From Paragordius varius (Eukaryota > Nematomorpha), in assembly GCA_964247055.1 (NCBI GenBank), contig OZ176052.1:2418001-2482000 (forward strand): a stretch of DNA of 64,000 nt, in the 5' to 3' direction. Positions 38,201-51,102 of this stretch are shown here, one piece after another. Position 1 is the stretch's first letter. Every line of letters begins with the position of its first letter. The notes under the pieces are model-generated. The model searched no databases, was not told the origin of the DNA, and worked only from the letters and a program-made list of their open reading frames with translations. The position numbers were made by a program, and so were the translations under genes.

Positions 38201-41200
38201 AAAGCGCTGAGCTAAAATCTTTTCCTTTATAGGGCAAATATTTGGAATCATCTTTAATTCCATCGTCTCATGGGGTTTTTGAAACCTCAACACTAAATTA
38301 TCGTTATGTGATGGCGCATTTTTAGGGGAATAAAGGGCCCAAATTAACGGCTGATTAAAAAGAGCCCGACCTTAATTTTTATCTAGTTAGGGTAATATTT
38401 CAAGCTTTTAATGAACTTATATGGCTTCATGAATTTTATGTAAATTAGTTTCAAAACAACGCAATTCCTATATAGTGGCGCAGTTTTTGGCTGGGAGCTC
38501 CTTACCCAGGGGGTAAAAAAAGCGTTGGGCAAAATTTTTGTCTTTATTTGGGGAATATCTGGAATTATCATGGATTCCATATGTTCCTATTAGACACATA
38601 GGTTTTCTGAAATTTGGCTCCAAAGGCATGTTGTATTGATATGATGTCGCAGTTTTATGCGGGTAGTCCCCTAACCAGGAGCGAAATAAAAAAACGCTCG
38701 ATTAAAATTTTTGCCTTAATTCGAGGAAAACCTGAAATCATGACTGATTCTATATGCTCACGTGGGATTTTCGAAAAATTGTCTCAAAGCCAATAAGTCA
38801 TTCTATGGTGGCGCATTTTTTAGGGCAAGGGCCTAATTAATCGGTAATTTAATAAAACCACTTTACTTAAATTTTTACGGATAATATTGCAAGCCCTTAT
38901 TGAACTCATTGGCCTGATATGTTTTCTAAATTTTGCCTCCATACTCAGGCTGTATCGATATGGTGCGGAGTTGTAGGCGGATAGCTCACTGCCCAGAGGC
39001 CAATGTAAAAAAGACGTTTGCTTAAAATTTCTGCCTTTATAGGGGAATGCTTGGAATCGTCATTCATTCCATATGTTCTTAATAGTTTTTGGAAGAATGG
39101 CTTCAAAACTATAGTTGAATGATAGCGCATTTTTTAGGGCGTAAAGGGCATTGACGGCTAATTTTAAAAAACCGCTCGACTTAATTGCCTTTTTACGGGT
39201 AATAATTCAAGCTCTCATCAAACTTATATGGCCTGATAAGTTTCTGAAAATCAACTCCTAAACAACGCAAATTTGATATGGTGGCGCAGTTTTAGGCGGG
39301 TAGCTCCCTATCCAGAGGCTGATACAAAAAAGGCGCTTGATTAAAATTTTGCTTTTTACAGAGAATACCTGGAATCATGATTGATTCCATATGCTCTTAT
39401 TAGTTTTTGGAAAAATTGCCTCAAAATTAAAATATCATTCTATGGTGGCGCATTTTTTCAGGGTGTGAAGGGCCTAATTAAAGACTAATTTTAAAAAGCC
39501 GCACGCTAAAATTTATGTCTTGTTACGGGTAATATTTTAAGCACGGATGGAACTCATATGGCCTGATAGGTTTTCTGAAATTTAGCCCCAAAGGCACGCT
39601 ATTCGATATGACGGATCAGTTTTTAGAATAAAAAACACACGTCTAAAGTTTTTGCCTTTTAACAGGGAATACGTGGAATCCTTATTGAATTTTTCGGTCT
39701 CATACCTTGGGCGAAAAATAAATTCAAAAAATTATTTTTGTAGGCAGTTTTTTTTGAAAAAAATGGCATTTTACGGGGGGAGCGGGTAAAAAGAGTGCCT
39801 AAATCAAAAAAGCGGACCGACTATGTTCGGCGCAATAGATAAAAAAAGTAAAAAAAAATCATATTTGAAATCAAATGATTCAACACGTTTTCCGGAAAAT
39901 TGTCTCAAAAACACGCTTTTTGTGGACTTTTGTTTTCAAAAAAAACCGTTTTTACACGGGGTCGACCCGAACTGGGGGCCTAATCCAAAAAAAGAGCTAT
40001 TGTCGGGGCATTCATAAATGATTATATTTTTTAACATTTGGATTTAAATGGGTCTACCAGTTTTTCGGAAACAGATCACAAAGTCAGCATTTTCCATTTT
40101 TATAAAAATATAGATATAGCCTAATGTAATAGGTCATTTTTTAATTATTATAATATTTTACATTGCTTTACCGTATACATATGCTCAAAAAGTTTTAAAA
40201 TAGTGAAAGCTATATTAATTTATTCTAGAATATCGAACCGCTAAAACAAATCAAACTTCCATGCTAATTATTGCTCGTTCACAACTAATTATCCAATCTT
40301 GGGGCGAATTAGTACGGTGTAAACCACACTTTAATTGTAACAAAGAAATTATACACGCCCTTGTCCCCAATCTAAATCACAAAATTGAAAAGGTATAACA
40401 ATACTTTACACAAATTTTATATTTCTATTATAATAAGACAATAAATAGTAGATAGCCCTCATAATGAACCCAATTATGAATCAAACATGATATCCGCATT
40501 ATGACATTTTTTATTAAATTACATTTTTAAATCTAAATTATAATATTAAATTTTTTATATAACAAGGATTAATTGATTCCCTTAAAAAATATAATTAATA
40601 AAAAATACATTTTTTTGTTTTTAAGACTTTAAAACGGCTTAAAAATATCCATAGACTAGTTACTTTGTGGCAAAATATAAAGAACAATTAGCGAATCGGA
40701 ACCAAATATAATACTAATTATTTAAAAATTCGCAATTTTAAATAGCCTAATTAGATTTTTGAAAAAAAAGATTCTTTTGGTAGGAGTTGTAATCTACATT
40801 GGCGTTTCAATCTTATATTCAACCAAAAATTAAAATCTTTAAAATGTATATACTATGATGGCTATTTCATATACACATTTTAGATACGTGAAGTTGCAAT
40901 GGACGTTATTAAGGGTATTTTGTTAAAGGGTGATACTGGGCACAGCAACAATGTTAGTTTATCACTTGAAATTGTCCAAGCTATCAATCAATATTTACGG
41001 GCCAAAAAATTTAGGGCCGTTCGTCCTGACGTGTTAGATGCCTTACTTTGGTTAAGGATTGATGATATAAATGCCCATATAGCGGCTCAAATGTCGCAAT
41101 TCAAAGAATCTGATTTAAAGGCCAGAAAACTAAAAAAAATTGACGTTAAAGGGAAACGGGATAAATTTTCCAAGAAAAAAGTTGTTTCTGCCACCAATAA

Positions 41201-41952
41201 AAAAATGTCTGCGGGCGATTCAGCAAAAAAGTTTTTATCACGCAAACAGTTTAAGGTAGTGATTTTTAAAGATGTTTTTGATTTGGTGTATGATGTGTCT
41301 TTTTTAGTTTTAATAATAAGGGATATTTTGCACGGTTAAAGCTTAATTTTTTGATTCCAAATGCAGTGTTTTGTAATACTTGAGACAAATATTTTACTTT
41401 TTTAATACCATGCTATTTGGTTTTTTAAACACAAATTATCATTCTTTTTTGTGGTATGACAATGAACCACCATATCGATCTAAAAAATTCGAACCTAAAA
41501 TAAATCATTGGTTACCGATATTAAACTCATAATATTTTTATCATCTTTATTTTTATTCTTTGAATTCAAACAATAACTTACTATTTAAAATAATCATTAG
41601 AAATCTAAGGCACTGGAACAATTTAAACGTGAAGTTGATACATTGGGAAACGCGGTATCCCTTAATTACAATAAACATAAAAACGATGCAACAATATGTA
41701 ATACCATCTTCACCATATACTTTAAAATTTTACGGAGTTTCCATCAAACTTACCATACAAATAATAATGATAATAATTTAAATGATGACAACACAGTCAT
41801 TGATAATAAGCGATTAAGTGGTAAAAGTATTGCATTACTTTCCGCAGCTCTAAGGGGTCTGGCTCAGTTTGCTCGTTTGATTAACATTGAAATGTTTCAT
41901 GACTTGATTGATACTTTGTATCAAATTTCAATCAATAAAGTAATTACGTGGC

Positions 41953-41995
<43 letters not shown>

Positions 41996-43996
41996 GGAAT
42001 CGAAATTAATAGATTATTGTTGACTGTATTTTAAATTTGTTTAATTAATAGTTTAATAAAGTAATTAATCTAGTGTTTTTATGTTTTATGACATTATTTT
42101 ATACTTAATCGATTAAACTTTTTTAAAATAGTATATATAACTATATATACTTAACAAAATAATTTGGTTTATTTAGTTATAAAAAGGTAAAACTTATATG
42201 TGTTTTGCTGTTTATATTTTTGAAAATTCATCTCATCCAATGAGTATACTAAATAAGCCTTACAATATATTTTAGTAACAAATCCAACATACTTAAATTT
42301 TTATACAAATTAATAGATTTTTATTACATAATGTATCCCATATTGTTGCCTAATTTATCAATATAGGAATTAAAGATTAGAGATCGATTAAATGCCATAT
42401 ACACGACGTTTGTAATCTTGCGCGGTGGTCAACATCAATACACGGCTGCATTCAATATCGATATGAACCGTTTTTATCAATCCCTATATAGCCTTTTGTT
42501 CAATTCAGTTTATATATATTATATATATATATATATCATAAAAGTTATAAAATATTTTTTCATATGCATTTAAAAATAATTTTTAAATGCATATGGTTTG
42601 TATATATAAGTTTTTGTTATCTTAGCAGTTATCTAACAATCCTTACATTTTTTATTTAGCAAACTGGACCGGCAAACGCGACAACCAAATTTACCATTAC
42701 TGATTTGACAGCTTTTGCAAAGTGTCTTGACATTTGTTTTATTAAAGGATCATCATCAACCACCTCGTCTTTAAACTCCAACAGCAATAAAACTGGCCAT
42801 CGAACAATGCCAAAATATAGTGCTGAGACGTTGATTGCCAGGTTACTTAAACCCGATGAACGCGTTCAGATGATTAGAGTTTCAGCTTTTATACAACGCT
42901 TGTGTTATTTCGTTGAAAATTTAACCGAATTTTGTACCATTCCATCAGCAGCTAAATGTGTAACTTACAACATGACATGTAATGTAGAAAATTCGGAGGG
43001 AATTAAAAATAGTTCTCAAGGGAATGATGCCAATATTAAATTGATTGCAAATGGTTATGATTTGTTTCAAAGCATACTTTTTACCCTGATGGCAAAGTTA
43101 TTACAGGTAATGTATGATGTAATTATAGTTAAGATTCATACATACGTGGTGAATAAGGAAACAAAAAAACAAATTTTATTATCATATAATTACACAATTT
43201 TAAATTAATCCGAGAACTTTTTTTAATATGATTCTGTGCGACTTTTTTTTCCTTTATTCACGAAATAATTAATGTATTTTAATTACCAATTTTTTATCGT
43301 TACCCACCCACACAATATATAAAAATATTTTGTATATAGGTATATTTAGTTTCAGTCTTTACGAACAATTTACATTATCCATGTTTTTAGGCTTTCCCAA
43401 CCTGCTTGCATTTGTTATCAAATAATTTGGACATAACTTCTATTAGTAATAAATCACGGAATCAAATCGAACTTTTATCGGCTTTTGAATTTACTGCTAA
43501 TCAAAGTTTTGCCATAGGCTTGGATCACCATCAGGTTATTAATGGCGTTAAATGGATCCATAATATAATTCTCAACGTATGCTCACAAAAACCTGAAAAT
43601 GCCAATATGCCAAAAAATATTGATGAATTATCATCAACAACAAATATCATGGAGGTATTTTTGATGAAAGGATTAACGCCTTGGATATATAAAACGATTG
43701 ATACCCTACAAAAAATGGAAATGACTGAAAATGGCCTTCCTCTATCTTCTCTCCAATCACAAACGACAAATAATAGTTATCAAAGAATAGTACAAAATTT
43801 TAATGCAAACACTTACTCTCATTGTTTGGAAAAGGCTTATAAGGTGTTGGTTCATTCACAAACAACGGGTACGACGATAAAATGGCAACCTCGTGATTTC
43901 TGGAAACCGTTTTGCGCTTTTAGTGAAGCGACCCCTCAAAATTCAAAGTTCCATAAAAAACAAAAAAGTTTTAATTTACCAACACGATCTAAATAA
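35275..43996 (+). CDS. NOC3L: NOC3-like nucleolar complex protein, 10 exons, complete
   Basis: NOC3 pairs with NOC2 in nucleolar and nucleoplasmic pre-60S particles and is needed for their maturation and export. Exons: 35275-35402, 35432-35586, 35615-35748, 36492-36795, 40229-40392, 40884-41255, 41601-41939, 42367-42507, 42660-43106, 43391-43996; frame is kept throughout, 929 aa. Signatures: a basic, then acidic N-terminus; LLPIKKDGKIIP near residue 75; LTEIFRDIIPGYKIRKATEQ and LRKFEELLLNYYGKF (about 190-225); AKKFRAVRPDVLDALLWLRI (about 335); GLAQFARLINIEMFHDLI (about 505-525); the CBF/Noc3 region in exon 10. The first ATG (MGFKRKR) is used; the in-frame TTG 30 nt upstream is not a start. 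Introns 1 and 2 are 29 and 28 nt; intron 4 is 3.4 kb and holds tandem repeats. Confidence 0.96.
35403..35431 (+). other. NOC3L: 29-nt intron (NOC3L intron 1)
   Basis: GTATTT donor at 35403, ATAG acceptor ending 35431. Joins YYISK to KLNKAGVKLEDEL with a codon split 2+1. Not removing it leads to a stop. Confidence 0.88.
35587..35614 (+). other. NOC3L: 28-nt intron (NOC3L intron 2)
   Basis: GTATGT donor at 35587 and GTAG acceptor ending 35614. Joins DAKPKVVY to ADDLPTPVLKKK with a codon split 1+2. Confidence 0.88.
36046..36318. repeat. Tc1/mariner-like MITE, well preserved, NOC3L intron 3
   Basis: TA (36044-36045), then CAGTAAAAACTTAAATTATA and CGGACAAAACGCAAAAA. The right side is the inverse: CGTTTTGTCCGTATAC, then TTTTTACCG before TA (36319-36320). 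The inner arms are AAAGACAAGCATACTTTTTA and AAGTATGGTTGTCTTTTAAA. 273 bp, no ORF. TA duplication and CAGT ends fit Tc1/mariner non-autonomous elements. Confidence 0.85.
36796..38100 (+). other. First part of NOC3L intron 4, nothing recognised
   Basis: About 1.3 kb with no coding signature. From about 38.1 kb the tandem repeat block begins. Confidence 0.5.
38110..39700 (+). repeat. Tandem array of about 160-bp repeats, two alternating subtypes
   Basis: A recognisable core (TGGCGCAGTTTT or TGGCGCATTTTTTAGGG) recurs at roughly 38140, 38311, 38474, 38642, 38801, 38958, 39124, 39277, 39443 and 39605, spacing about 150-170 bp. Subtype A continues GGCGGGTAGCTCC...CCAGAGG, a TTTTTGCCTTT stretch, GGGAATACCTGGAATCAT, GATTCCATATGCTC. 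Subtype B continues AAGGGCCTAATTA, TTACGGGTAATATT, then GAACTCATATGGCCTGATAG. The order is mostly A-B-A-B with one A-A. The block is visibly richer in G+C than its surroundings. It lies wholly inside NOC3L intron 4. Short open frames in it are not genes. Confidence 0.85.
39701..40130 (+). repeat. Non-tandem flank of the repeat block, shared inverted with 60.42-60.90 kb
   Basis: Contains GGCATTTTACGGGGGGAGCG, ACACGTTTTCCGGAAAATTG, ACCCGAACTGGGGGCC and TTCGGAAACAGATCACAAAG. Each is found as reverse complement at 60.42-60.90 kb in reversed order, so this 0.4-kb module always sits at the same end of the array. Confidence 0.8.
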
Positions 43997-45143
43997 TTAA
44001 ACATGTTGATATATTGTTTATATTTCATTTATATGCATACTTACAACATTATTTTAGTAAATAAATTAAATCATCTTTGATTATACTGAATACGTCTTTA
44101 TGGTTTCAGAAATCTTATTTTTTAGATTTTTTATATAACCTGGTGTTTAAAGCATAAGAGATGTAACACCCATCGATAAAGTATAAATATATAGGTTATG
44201 TGATCAAAAAATATATTTAACCCTAACTTTTTATGTTTGTCTTTATAATTAAATTTTTACTGTATACATTTAGTTGTTTCAAATTAGGATGCGCTGACTG
44301 AATTATATATAAATGGTTCTAACAAGTTTTTAATATATTAACGATAAAAATATTTTTTTAAAATATTTGTAATAATATAATATTTTCTATAACACCTTCT
44401 TGTACATATTTTAAGTTTTGTCATTGAAAATATCCGACACTTAAATATTATGACTTTTTGGTATAAGGAAATTATTAATGTTGTATGTACCTATTTTGGA
44501 GTTATATAATCCACAAGACCTAATTTCTAATCTTGAAAATGAGGACCGTTGTAACCTTTTAATACTTTTACAATGTGTGTTTAATTATTATTATGAATTC
44601 TAAATATCTTTATATCATGGTAAGATCTAAAATATATGTAGTTTTCTATTTATTTTTAATTGATCTTTCTTTTAGCAACTTCACTAAAATTGTTTATGAT
44701 TTTGTTCTGTTAACGTCGCAAGTCAAATAGTTTTGTCGTAATGATAAGTGCTAACATGCACGCTCTAATCTTTAGCAAATTACATTGGTCTATTTAACTT
44801 AATTAATTTTAACTGTGCCCTGTAACGCCATGGCGTGGCTGGTCGAAATGAATTTTCTAGTCACAGGAAATTGCGACAAATGAAATTATATGAATTACGT
44901 AACAAAAAAATATCCCCTTTTATTCCTGTTTGTTTTTTACTATTATACGAATGCGCTTATAATTTAATTTATTATTCAAATCATAAAACTCTGAAATTTA
45001 AGATCAACCTTGTTTTTATCTAATGGGGATTAAAAACTATCTTACGCTCATTGAAATAATAAATGAATTATTGAATCTGAACAAGATATTTGTACTGGAA
45101 ATTTGTCAGCCAACATTCTTTATTTATGTGTAATCTGTAAATA

Positions 45144-45510
45144 TACTTACACTTCAAGAGTGGTCTAGAAGTTGGTCTTTCAACATTTTTCTTTTGTTTT
45201 AAAATTTTATAAATCAAACGGTGTCTCATTCATCTTTTTTATTATTTTTATCTATTCTCTTTATTTAACGCATTTTAAATCATCATCTACTTTTTATCTC
45301 TCAGAAACCGTATATTTTTTTAATTTTATAAATATTATAATATTAATAAACAAGTAATTGAAAAATACTTTCTGGATTATTTTGAAATTTTTGTTAAAAA
45401 ACATTGATAAACATAATAATATTGTTAAATAAAAAAATAGAATTAAAAAGGTGGTTTTCTTATGAAAAATATTAATTTAGAATTAATGTATAATAAATAA
45501 AGAATAAGTT
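45144..45510. repeat. Truncated MITE of the CACTTCAAGAGTG family
   Basis: The left end TATACTTACACTTCAAGAGT is followed by a core matching the copy at 59650-60269 (TTTTGTTTTAAAATTTTATA, AATCAAACGGTGTCTCATT, GAAACCGTATAT). The right arm is missing, cut off next to the MITE at 45526. Confidence 0.65.
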
Positions 45511-45525
45511 AAAAATTACGATATA

Positions 45526-45779
45526 TATACCATTTACAATTCGAATTTACCCTTGAACAATTTGAATTCACCTTAATTCGAATCACCCTAAATAATGTGT
45601 TTTCAAGATAAAATCATCATAAATATGAAATATATCTTTATGGCATAGTTTTAGTATTATTTTAATTTTAAGCAAAATTTCTTTTTTTAAAATATAAAAA
45701 ATATAGGTATTTTTTAGGGTGAATTTGAATTGTTCGAGGGTGATGAGATTTTCAGGGTGATTGAGGTGTAAATGGTATT
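45526..45779. repeat. MITE with TATACCATTTACAATTC ends
   Basis: The left end TATACCATTTACAATTCGAA is inverted on the right as GAATTTGAATTG...GTAAATGGTA. About 254 bp. Same family as 6276-6713 but without the expanded left arm, so it is closer to the basic unit. Confidence 0.75.
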
Positions 45780-47039
45780 TATCGATTTATACGTCTTATT
45801 GACTTAGCTGTGGCAAATTTTATTTTTTTCGCTTATAATATGATTTTAGAAAGGATGTGGTTAAACGCAAGGGCTTATTCACAGACTCGACCAGCCTAAA
45901 TTAATAAAGAATCCGTATGAGACCATAACGAATTTGAATGCCACCCATTTTCAGTAAATTTACTCAGGAGACCGGATTATTTTTTTGGAAGACATCTTCA
46001 TGCATTTAAAATCTTTACTTCATAGGACAAATACACAGGACCATTAACAAATTCTTTTGTCTCATAAGTGCAAAAAATTGGTTTAATATGTTTGCGAATT
46101 TTATTTTGCAAAGAAGGTGATTTTACGGAAGGATCTGCGGGGACCGTTTAAAAGGGATGTTTAAAATTTAATGGGTTTCCCTCTCTTCTATCTTAAAGCC
46201 ATATTCTACATTTTTCAAATAAATATTTTAATTTCAGGAATATCGATATCTTTCAATATAAAAACATTTGATTCCATTATTATCAATGTTAATTTTCATG
46301 TCCCATCCATAAATGGTAAATTTCGACGTCAATCATAATAGGAACTCTACATTAAAAAAAATACTTGATATAATTTTCTTACATATCCTAAGAATAAACA
46401 ATTAAATGGTTACAATGTTGAAGGTATACATAAGTTATGTATCATTCATTGCTAAGCCAAAGTTCCGTATAAAAATATTGCTATCCAACAATCTCTAATC
46501 GTAATTATTTAATAAGATTATTTTACCCTCTTTTTCCAAGGATGTTTTGTATCAATCAATAGGTAAACTTTGTCATTATTTTTAATAAAGGCTCAAGATT
46601 ATCATAATTGCACTAAAAAATATTGTGATCGTTATTCCATTATTATTAATTATGTATTTTAATCAATTATGGCATAATTTGAATTCCACATTTGAAATGG
46701 ACCATTAATTATTTGGCAGACGATTTGCTATGTAACGGCATTTTTCAAATTTTATCAGTTAGATTTTTTTAACTAATCCGTATATTTAAAGACTTTAAAT
46801 TCAAATTTATTAAATATATAAAACACACTCATCACCAATATTCAAATTTTTCGCAAAATGATTTGAATTAATTTTATAATACAACATGATATCTCTTGAT
46901 TATATTCGCAAGTGCAAATGTAATAAAATGTTATTATATTTTATTATGATATTATTAAGTCAGAAATTCCTAAATTCTCCCTGATGAATGTACAAAGGCA
47001 TTCCAAATTCTTAAAAATAACCCTAAACCTTATTATAAT

Positions 47040-50000
47040 ATGGGGGTTAAAAATATAAATTATTTTGAACCCATAATAATCGGCGTGTTATTTACCATGA
47101 TTTGTTTGGGCCAATCATTAACAACCTCCTTATTTGCAATTCATGATATTAATTCATTCCCTTTGAAAAAAGTGAGATAATTTGTTGTCAAATATTATTA
47201 ATTTTACATAGTATAATATATTTTGCAAATTTTTTGTCAAATATTTTTTATTTTACATATATTTTGCAAATTTTTTTGTTTGACATATTGACTCTTGAAC
47301 CTCAAAAATAGAGTTATTGTCTTAAAAACTTTCTGAGGTCTATAACCTTTTAACTCTTTTGAGTTTTCAATACTTTTTTGGGGGGTATTATTATTATAAA
47401 GATTAATGATAAGTGTATTATGTAGGTTTTATGTCACAAAAATATGATATATATACAAGTTGCTTTTACACGATGTGATTGATATTATCTCCTCAATCTA
47501 GGTAAAAAATATTGTCCTAAATTATTTAGTAATGCTATATTTATTTATAATTACTTTAACCAAAATATATTTTTGAACTGATAATGTTATTTTGGAATAG
47601 CAGGTGTTTATACATTTTTTACATAAATTTCTTAAAAATTATGTAATACGTAATATAATTAAATTCCGGAACCAGACTAAGCTGATTAAAATATAATTTA
47701 TTTATTATTATGTTTCATTTTCTCTTTGTACTTTTTTAAGCTCAAATTTTTATATGTTTTGACTCTATTTAGATGAATCAAACAAATGACATGCAAATAA
47801 TAACTCCATCTAGTCCAGGTAATAATATTTAATTTACATTTTCATACCAAAAGTATTTATAATAGTCAAATCCCAAAGCTTAAACAATCACAATGAATAA
47901 AATGATAAAATTTTTTAGATTCTATTTAGCTTTTAAGAGGGGCTTAGATAAAACTTTTTAGGAAAAGCTTAAGGTTAAAATATTATCATAAATATTTTAT
48001 AGTAAATGTACTTTAGAAGCTCCAAAAATATACCCTATAATTCCTATAATTTTATCTTAAAGATATACAAGTTGCGGAACGTAAGCCAAAATTTATATGT
48101 AACTTTCTTAAAATTCAGATTTCTAATTTTCTGAATAATCTAGTTTTTTATGAATTATTATGGAATCGCATCTAGATTAAATATATATTAAAAATGGTTT
48201 AATATTCCGCTACCTCTCAAATATTCTATCCAGATTTATATTTATCAAAACTTATATGGGATTTATGATAAACGTAAATTTTAATTATTATTATAAAAGA
48301 GCGGCTTACATTAACAGTGTTAATTGTGCCATTTAATAGTGTATTCGTGTACGATGATATTAAATATGCCATTGTTTCAAAAATTTATATTTTAAACGCA
48401 CGTGATGCCACGAATTGCTTGATCGCTATAATACTAAAATCTTAACCAAGTTAATAAATTTCCGTGATATATTTTATAATAACAATCAAATAATTTTTCA
48501 AACAATTTAAATATTTCAAAACTGAATGCGCAAATTTGCGATTTTTCGATTTTGGTTGATATGAAAGATATCTTAAATGATTAGCCAGCCCATAAAACTA
48601 AAAACACCATGGAATTCTACCATATCTATAAAAAAAATTTTTTTTTAAATAATTTTAACCCCAAATGTATGCAATGAGATGACATTTTTGCTTTAGATAT
48701 GTTTATAATTAATGATGAGATGTGTGGAATAAAGGCTTGTCAAAATTTTGGTAAATGTTCAATTACAATGATCTCATCCTCCGATTCCAAAACAGCCTAC
48801 CCATATAAATATTGCCATTGCCTCCCGGGATTTTATGGCAAATTCTGTCAGTTTCATTGTATGATAGTTTCCTTTTTTCGTATTTAAAAAATTTTAAGAA
48901 AATTAACTCAAAATATAGTTTTTACCTGTTAAATTAATGGAAATTATGACTATTAATACATATTTAAACAGACAAAATAAGGGAAGGGGCTGCATGTACT
49001 CTAAAGGCCCCTCAATCGACTCAAAGCAAACAACCAATTTCTACAGGATGGCCTTTTTTAGGTCATATCGATTGCAATAAATGTGTTTGTCGCATGGGTA
49101 TCGTGGCATGTTCTAGTGTAAGTCAATTTTTTTTACCCTTCTATCTTTTTGATTTTACCTGTGTTAAAAACGGTAATTTTGGATTCTTTACAAAAAATTT
49201 ATAATGTTTTACAAGATTTTAAATAAAGATTGCGTTTAGGATATATTTTCTATATCAAATGCATCTCTTTACAACCGTGATATATAGATCATTTGCGACA
49301 AATCTATATTAACGAATTCTCTGAGTCAATTATCAAGACAATCACCTGACTTCTGCTTAAAAGATCCCTGTAACATAAGTCCAAATACCAGACACGGGCT
49401 TAACGTTTCGCGAGCCCTTTCACCTTTATTATGTCAAAATGTTGAGAAAAATACCATCTATTGCCAATTGTCACAATTGCGTTTGAACGAAACAAATCTA
49501 CCTAAGGTATAATAAATTTTTTGTAAGCTTTTTTTTTAAATTTTTTATTTATAAATAGTTTTTGTCATTGTTTTTGATATTCTAGGGATTAAAACTTGGA
49601 AAACTCTGTCAACAAATAAAGATGCATGACGCTTTTCTGGATTCTCTCATTGAATACACATCAGCCCTTAAACAGGATGAACAATTTATTGAATCACAAA
49701 TAAAATATGATATAGACTGCTTTACAGATCATGTCCCCAATTCAGTTATCATAAAAACGGTATAAATTAATACTGTGCACATAAATTATTTTTTAAAAAC
49801 TTACAGTGAATACTAATAATGTTCTAAAAAAATTTTTAATCCGAAAAAATTTTTGTAAAAAAGTTGTGGCCTGGGTATTTACAATTAAATTTTACAAAAT
49901 GTAACTGGTCTTTACATCTTAATGCAATGATACCACTCATACTACTTTTTTACATAAATGAAAAAACTATTTTTACTAGGTTATTTTTAAAATATTTTTT

Positions 50001-50893
50001 TTCCAATATTCTTAACCTTTTAGACTATCTATTGTAATGATTGTGATTCAATGATACTTCTTAATATGGGCCCTTCAAACATCTCCTTAAATGGTATCTT
50101 GTCATCTAACCAAGATCTACTGGAAAACACAGTAACGAACTCCCTCAAAACGCTAGAAAACAAAATGGCACACTCAACTGTAAATGGGAATGTTGAAATC
50201 TCTATGGGTATACCCTATGTCATAGATGTTAAACCATTGCATATTGCAACACCACCTACAAAACCAAATGATTATATCCATAAAATTATTGAGACAAAAC
50301 CTAATGTTTCAACTTCACCGCCTACCTCAACAAATACACCAATAAGCACTAATGTTTCAAATGTCCCCCAAAATTCAATATACATACATAATGAACAACG
50401 TTATTACACTGTGGTTTATATGTTGATGTCACAAAGCACGACGACCACTTTAAAAACTCTTACAAACTTATTACCTGGAAAGGATCTAAATGCTAAGGGA
50501 GATTCACTAAAAACCGAGAACAATAATTTTACTCGGGAGATGAACACATTAATGTATGCACAAAACGTCTCACACATTAGTCCATTTCATCTTTTGCTGC
50601 TGATAAGTTCGTGTGCATTATTTATTGTGACACTGCTGCTTATCAAATATCGTGATACTATACATTGTGCGATACGAAGAAAGCATCAACCTACATACAA
50701 TCATGGCAACCATTCTAACAATACAAACTTTAACCGTACACACCTGCATGATTTTTCGGGACTTAGATATCAACCATCAATTAAACCGCCCAATAGGAAT
50801 GATATCATTACTTCATTCAATGTTCATGAAAATAAAATGATATATGCCGAATCTTACTTGCCAAGCTATGAGCAATGTGTTGCGGAAAAATAA
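47040..50893 (+). CDS. Single-pass membrane protein with EGF and VWC-like domains, Serrate/Jagged C-terminal-like, 7 exons
   Basis: Exons: 47040-47171, 47773-47818, 48697-48858, 48972-49117, 49288-49506, 49586-49759, 50024-50893; phases 0,1,1,0,0,0 agree and give 582 aa. Exon 1 encodes a signal peptide (IIIGVLFTMICLGQS). Exon 3 is a six-cysteine EGF domain ending CHCLPGFYGKFC. Exons 4-5 form a VWC-like domain with a Trp and CNKCVCRMGIVACSSIIC. Exons 6-7 resemble the juxtamembrane region of Jagged (KLCQQIKMHDAFLDSL, IDCF). A Thr/Pro/Ser-rich stalk follows, then a transmembrane helix at about residues 483-500 (LLLLISSCALFIVTLLLI). The basic cytoplasmic tail of about 80 aa ends PSYEQCVAEK. The order EGF-VWC-TM is that of Serrate/Jagged, but there is no DSL domain and only one EGF. 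Exon 2 (46 nt) and the exon 5 acceptor are the weakest calls. It may be a divergent Notch ligand, a ligand-like decoy, or an unrelated EGF/VWC protein. Confidence 0.75.
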
Positions 50894-51102
50894 TTGCGAT
50901 ATTTATTTATTTATTTTTAGGGTTTAAAAATTAAGTTATATTATATAAACTAATCGTGTAATAATATATTTATTAATATAATCAATTACATCATTATACT
51001 AATTAATTATTCTATCATCGGCAATCGTCAGTAATAAATATAATGAATTTAGATAGTTTTTAGGGAGAATACAGAATAATGTTTCTAAAAATATTTTCTA
51101 AG
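50894..51102. other. 209-bp tail-to-tail spacer
   Basis: Separates the stop of the EGF/VWC gene (+) from the stop of the dehydrogenase (-). Both 3' UTRs must lie here and may overlap. No other feature. Confidence 0.6.

Larger units (their letters stand above)
43997..47039. other. Intergenic region between NOC3L and the EGF/VWC gene
   Basis: About 3 kb. It holds two MITEs (45144-45510 and 45526-45779). Near 44200-44266 is the right arm of a degenerate TA-flanked MITE, ending TTTTTACTG. A stretch at about 45850-46170 is less AT-rich (GGATCTGCGGGGACCG) and resembles the tandem-repeat flank at 39.7 kb only loosely. No gene is seen. Confidence 0.5.

Noticed and set aside
38110-39700. CRISPR-like or rDNA-spacer array
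   Set aside because: The repeats are about 160 bp, directly adjoining and diverged, with no spacer pattern and no rRNA sequence nearby; this is a eukaryotic satellite-type array.
39823-40017. Short open frames in the repeat blocks (also 60426-60896, 61790-62008)
   Set aside because: They are open only because the blocks are less AT-rich; they lie within the shared repeat module, occur on both strands and match no protein pattern.
47773-48700. A hidden DSL domain exon in the EGF/VWC gene
   Set aside because: Both introns before the EGF exon were scanned in all frames and show no Cys-rich open segment; exon phases already fit without one.
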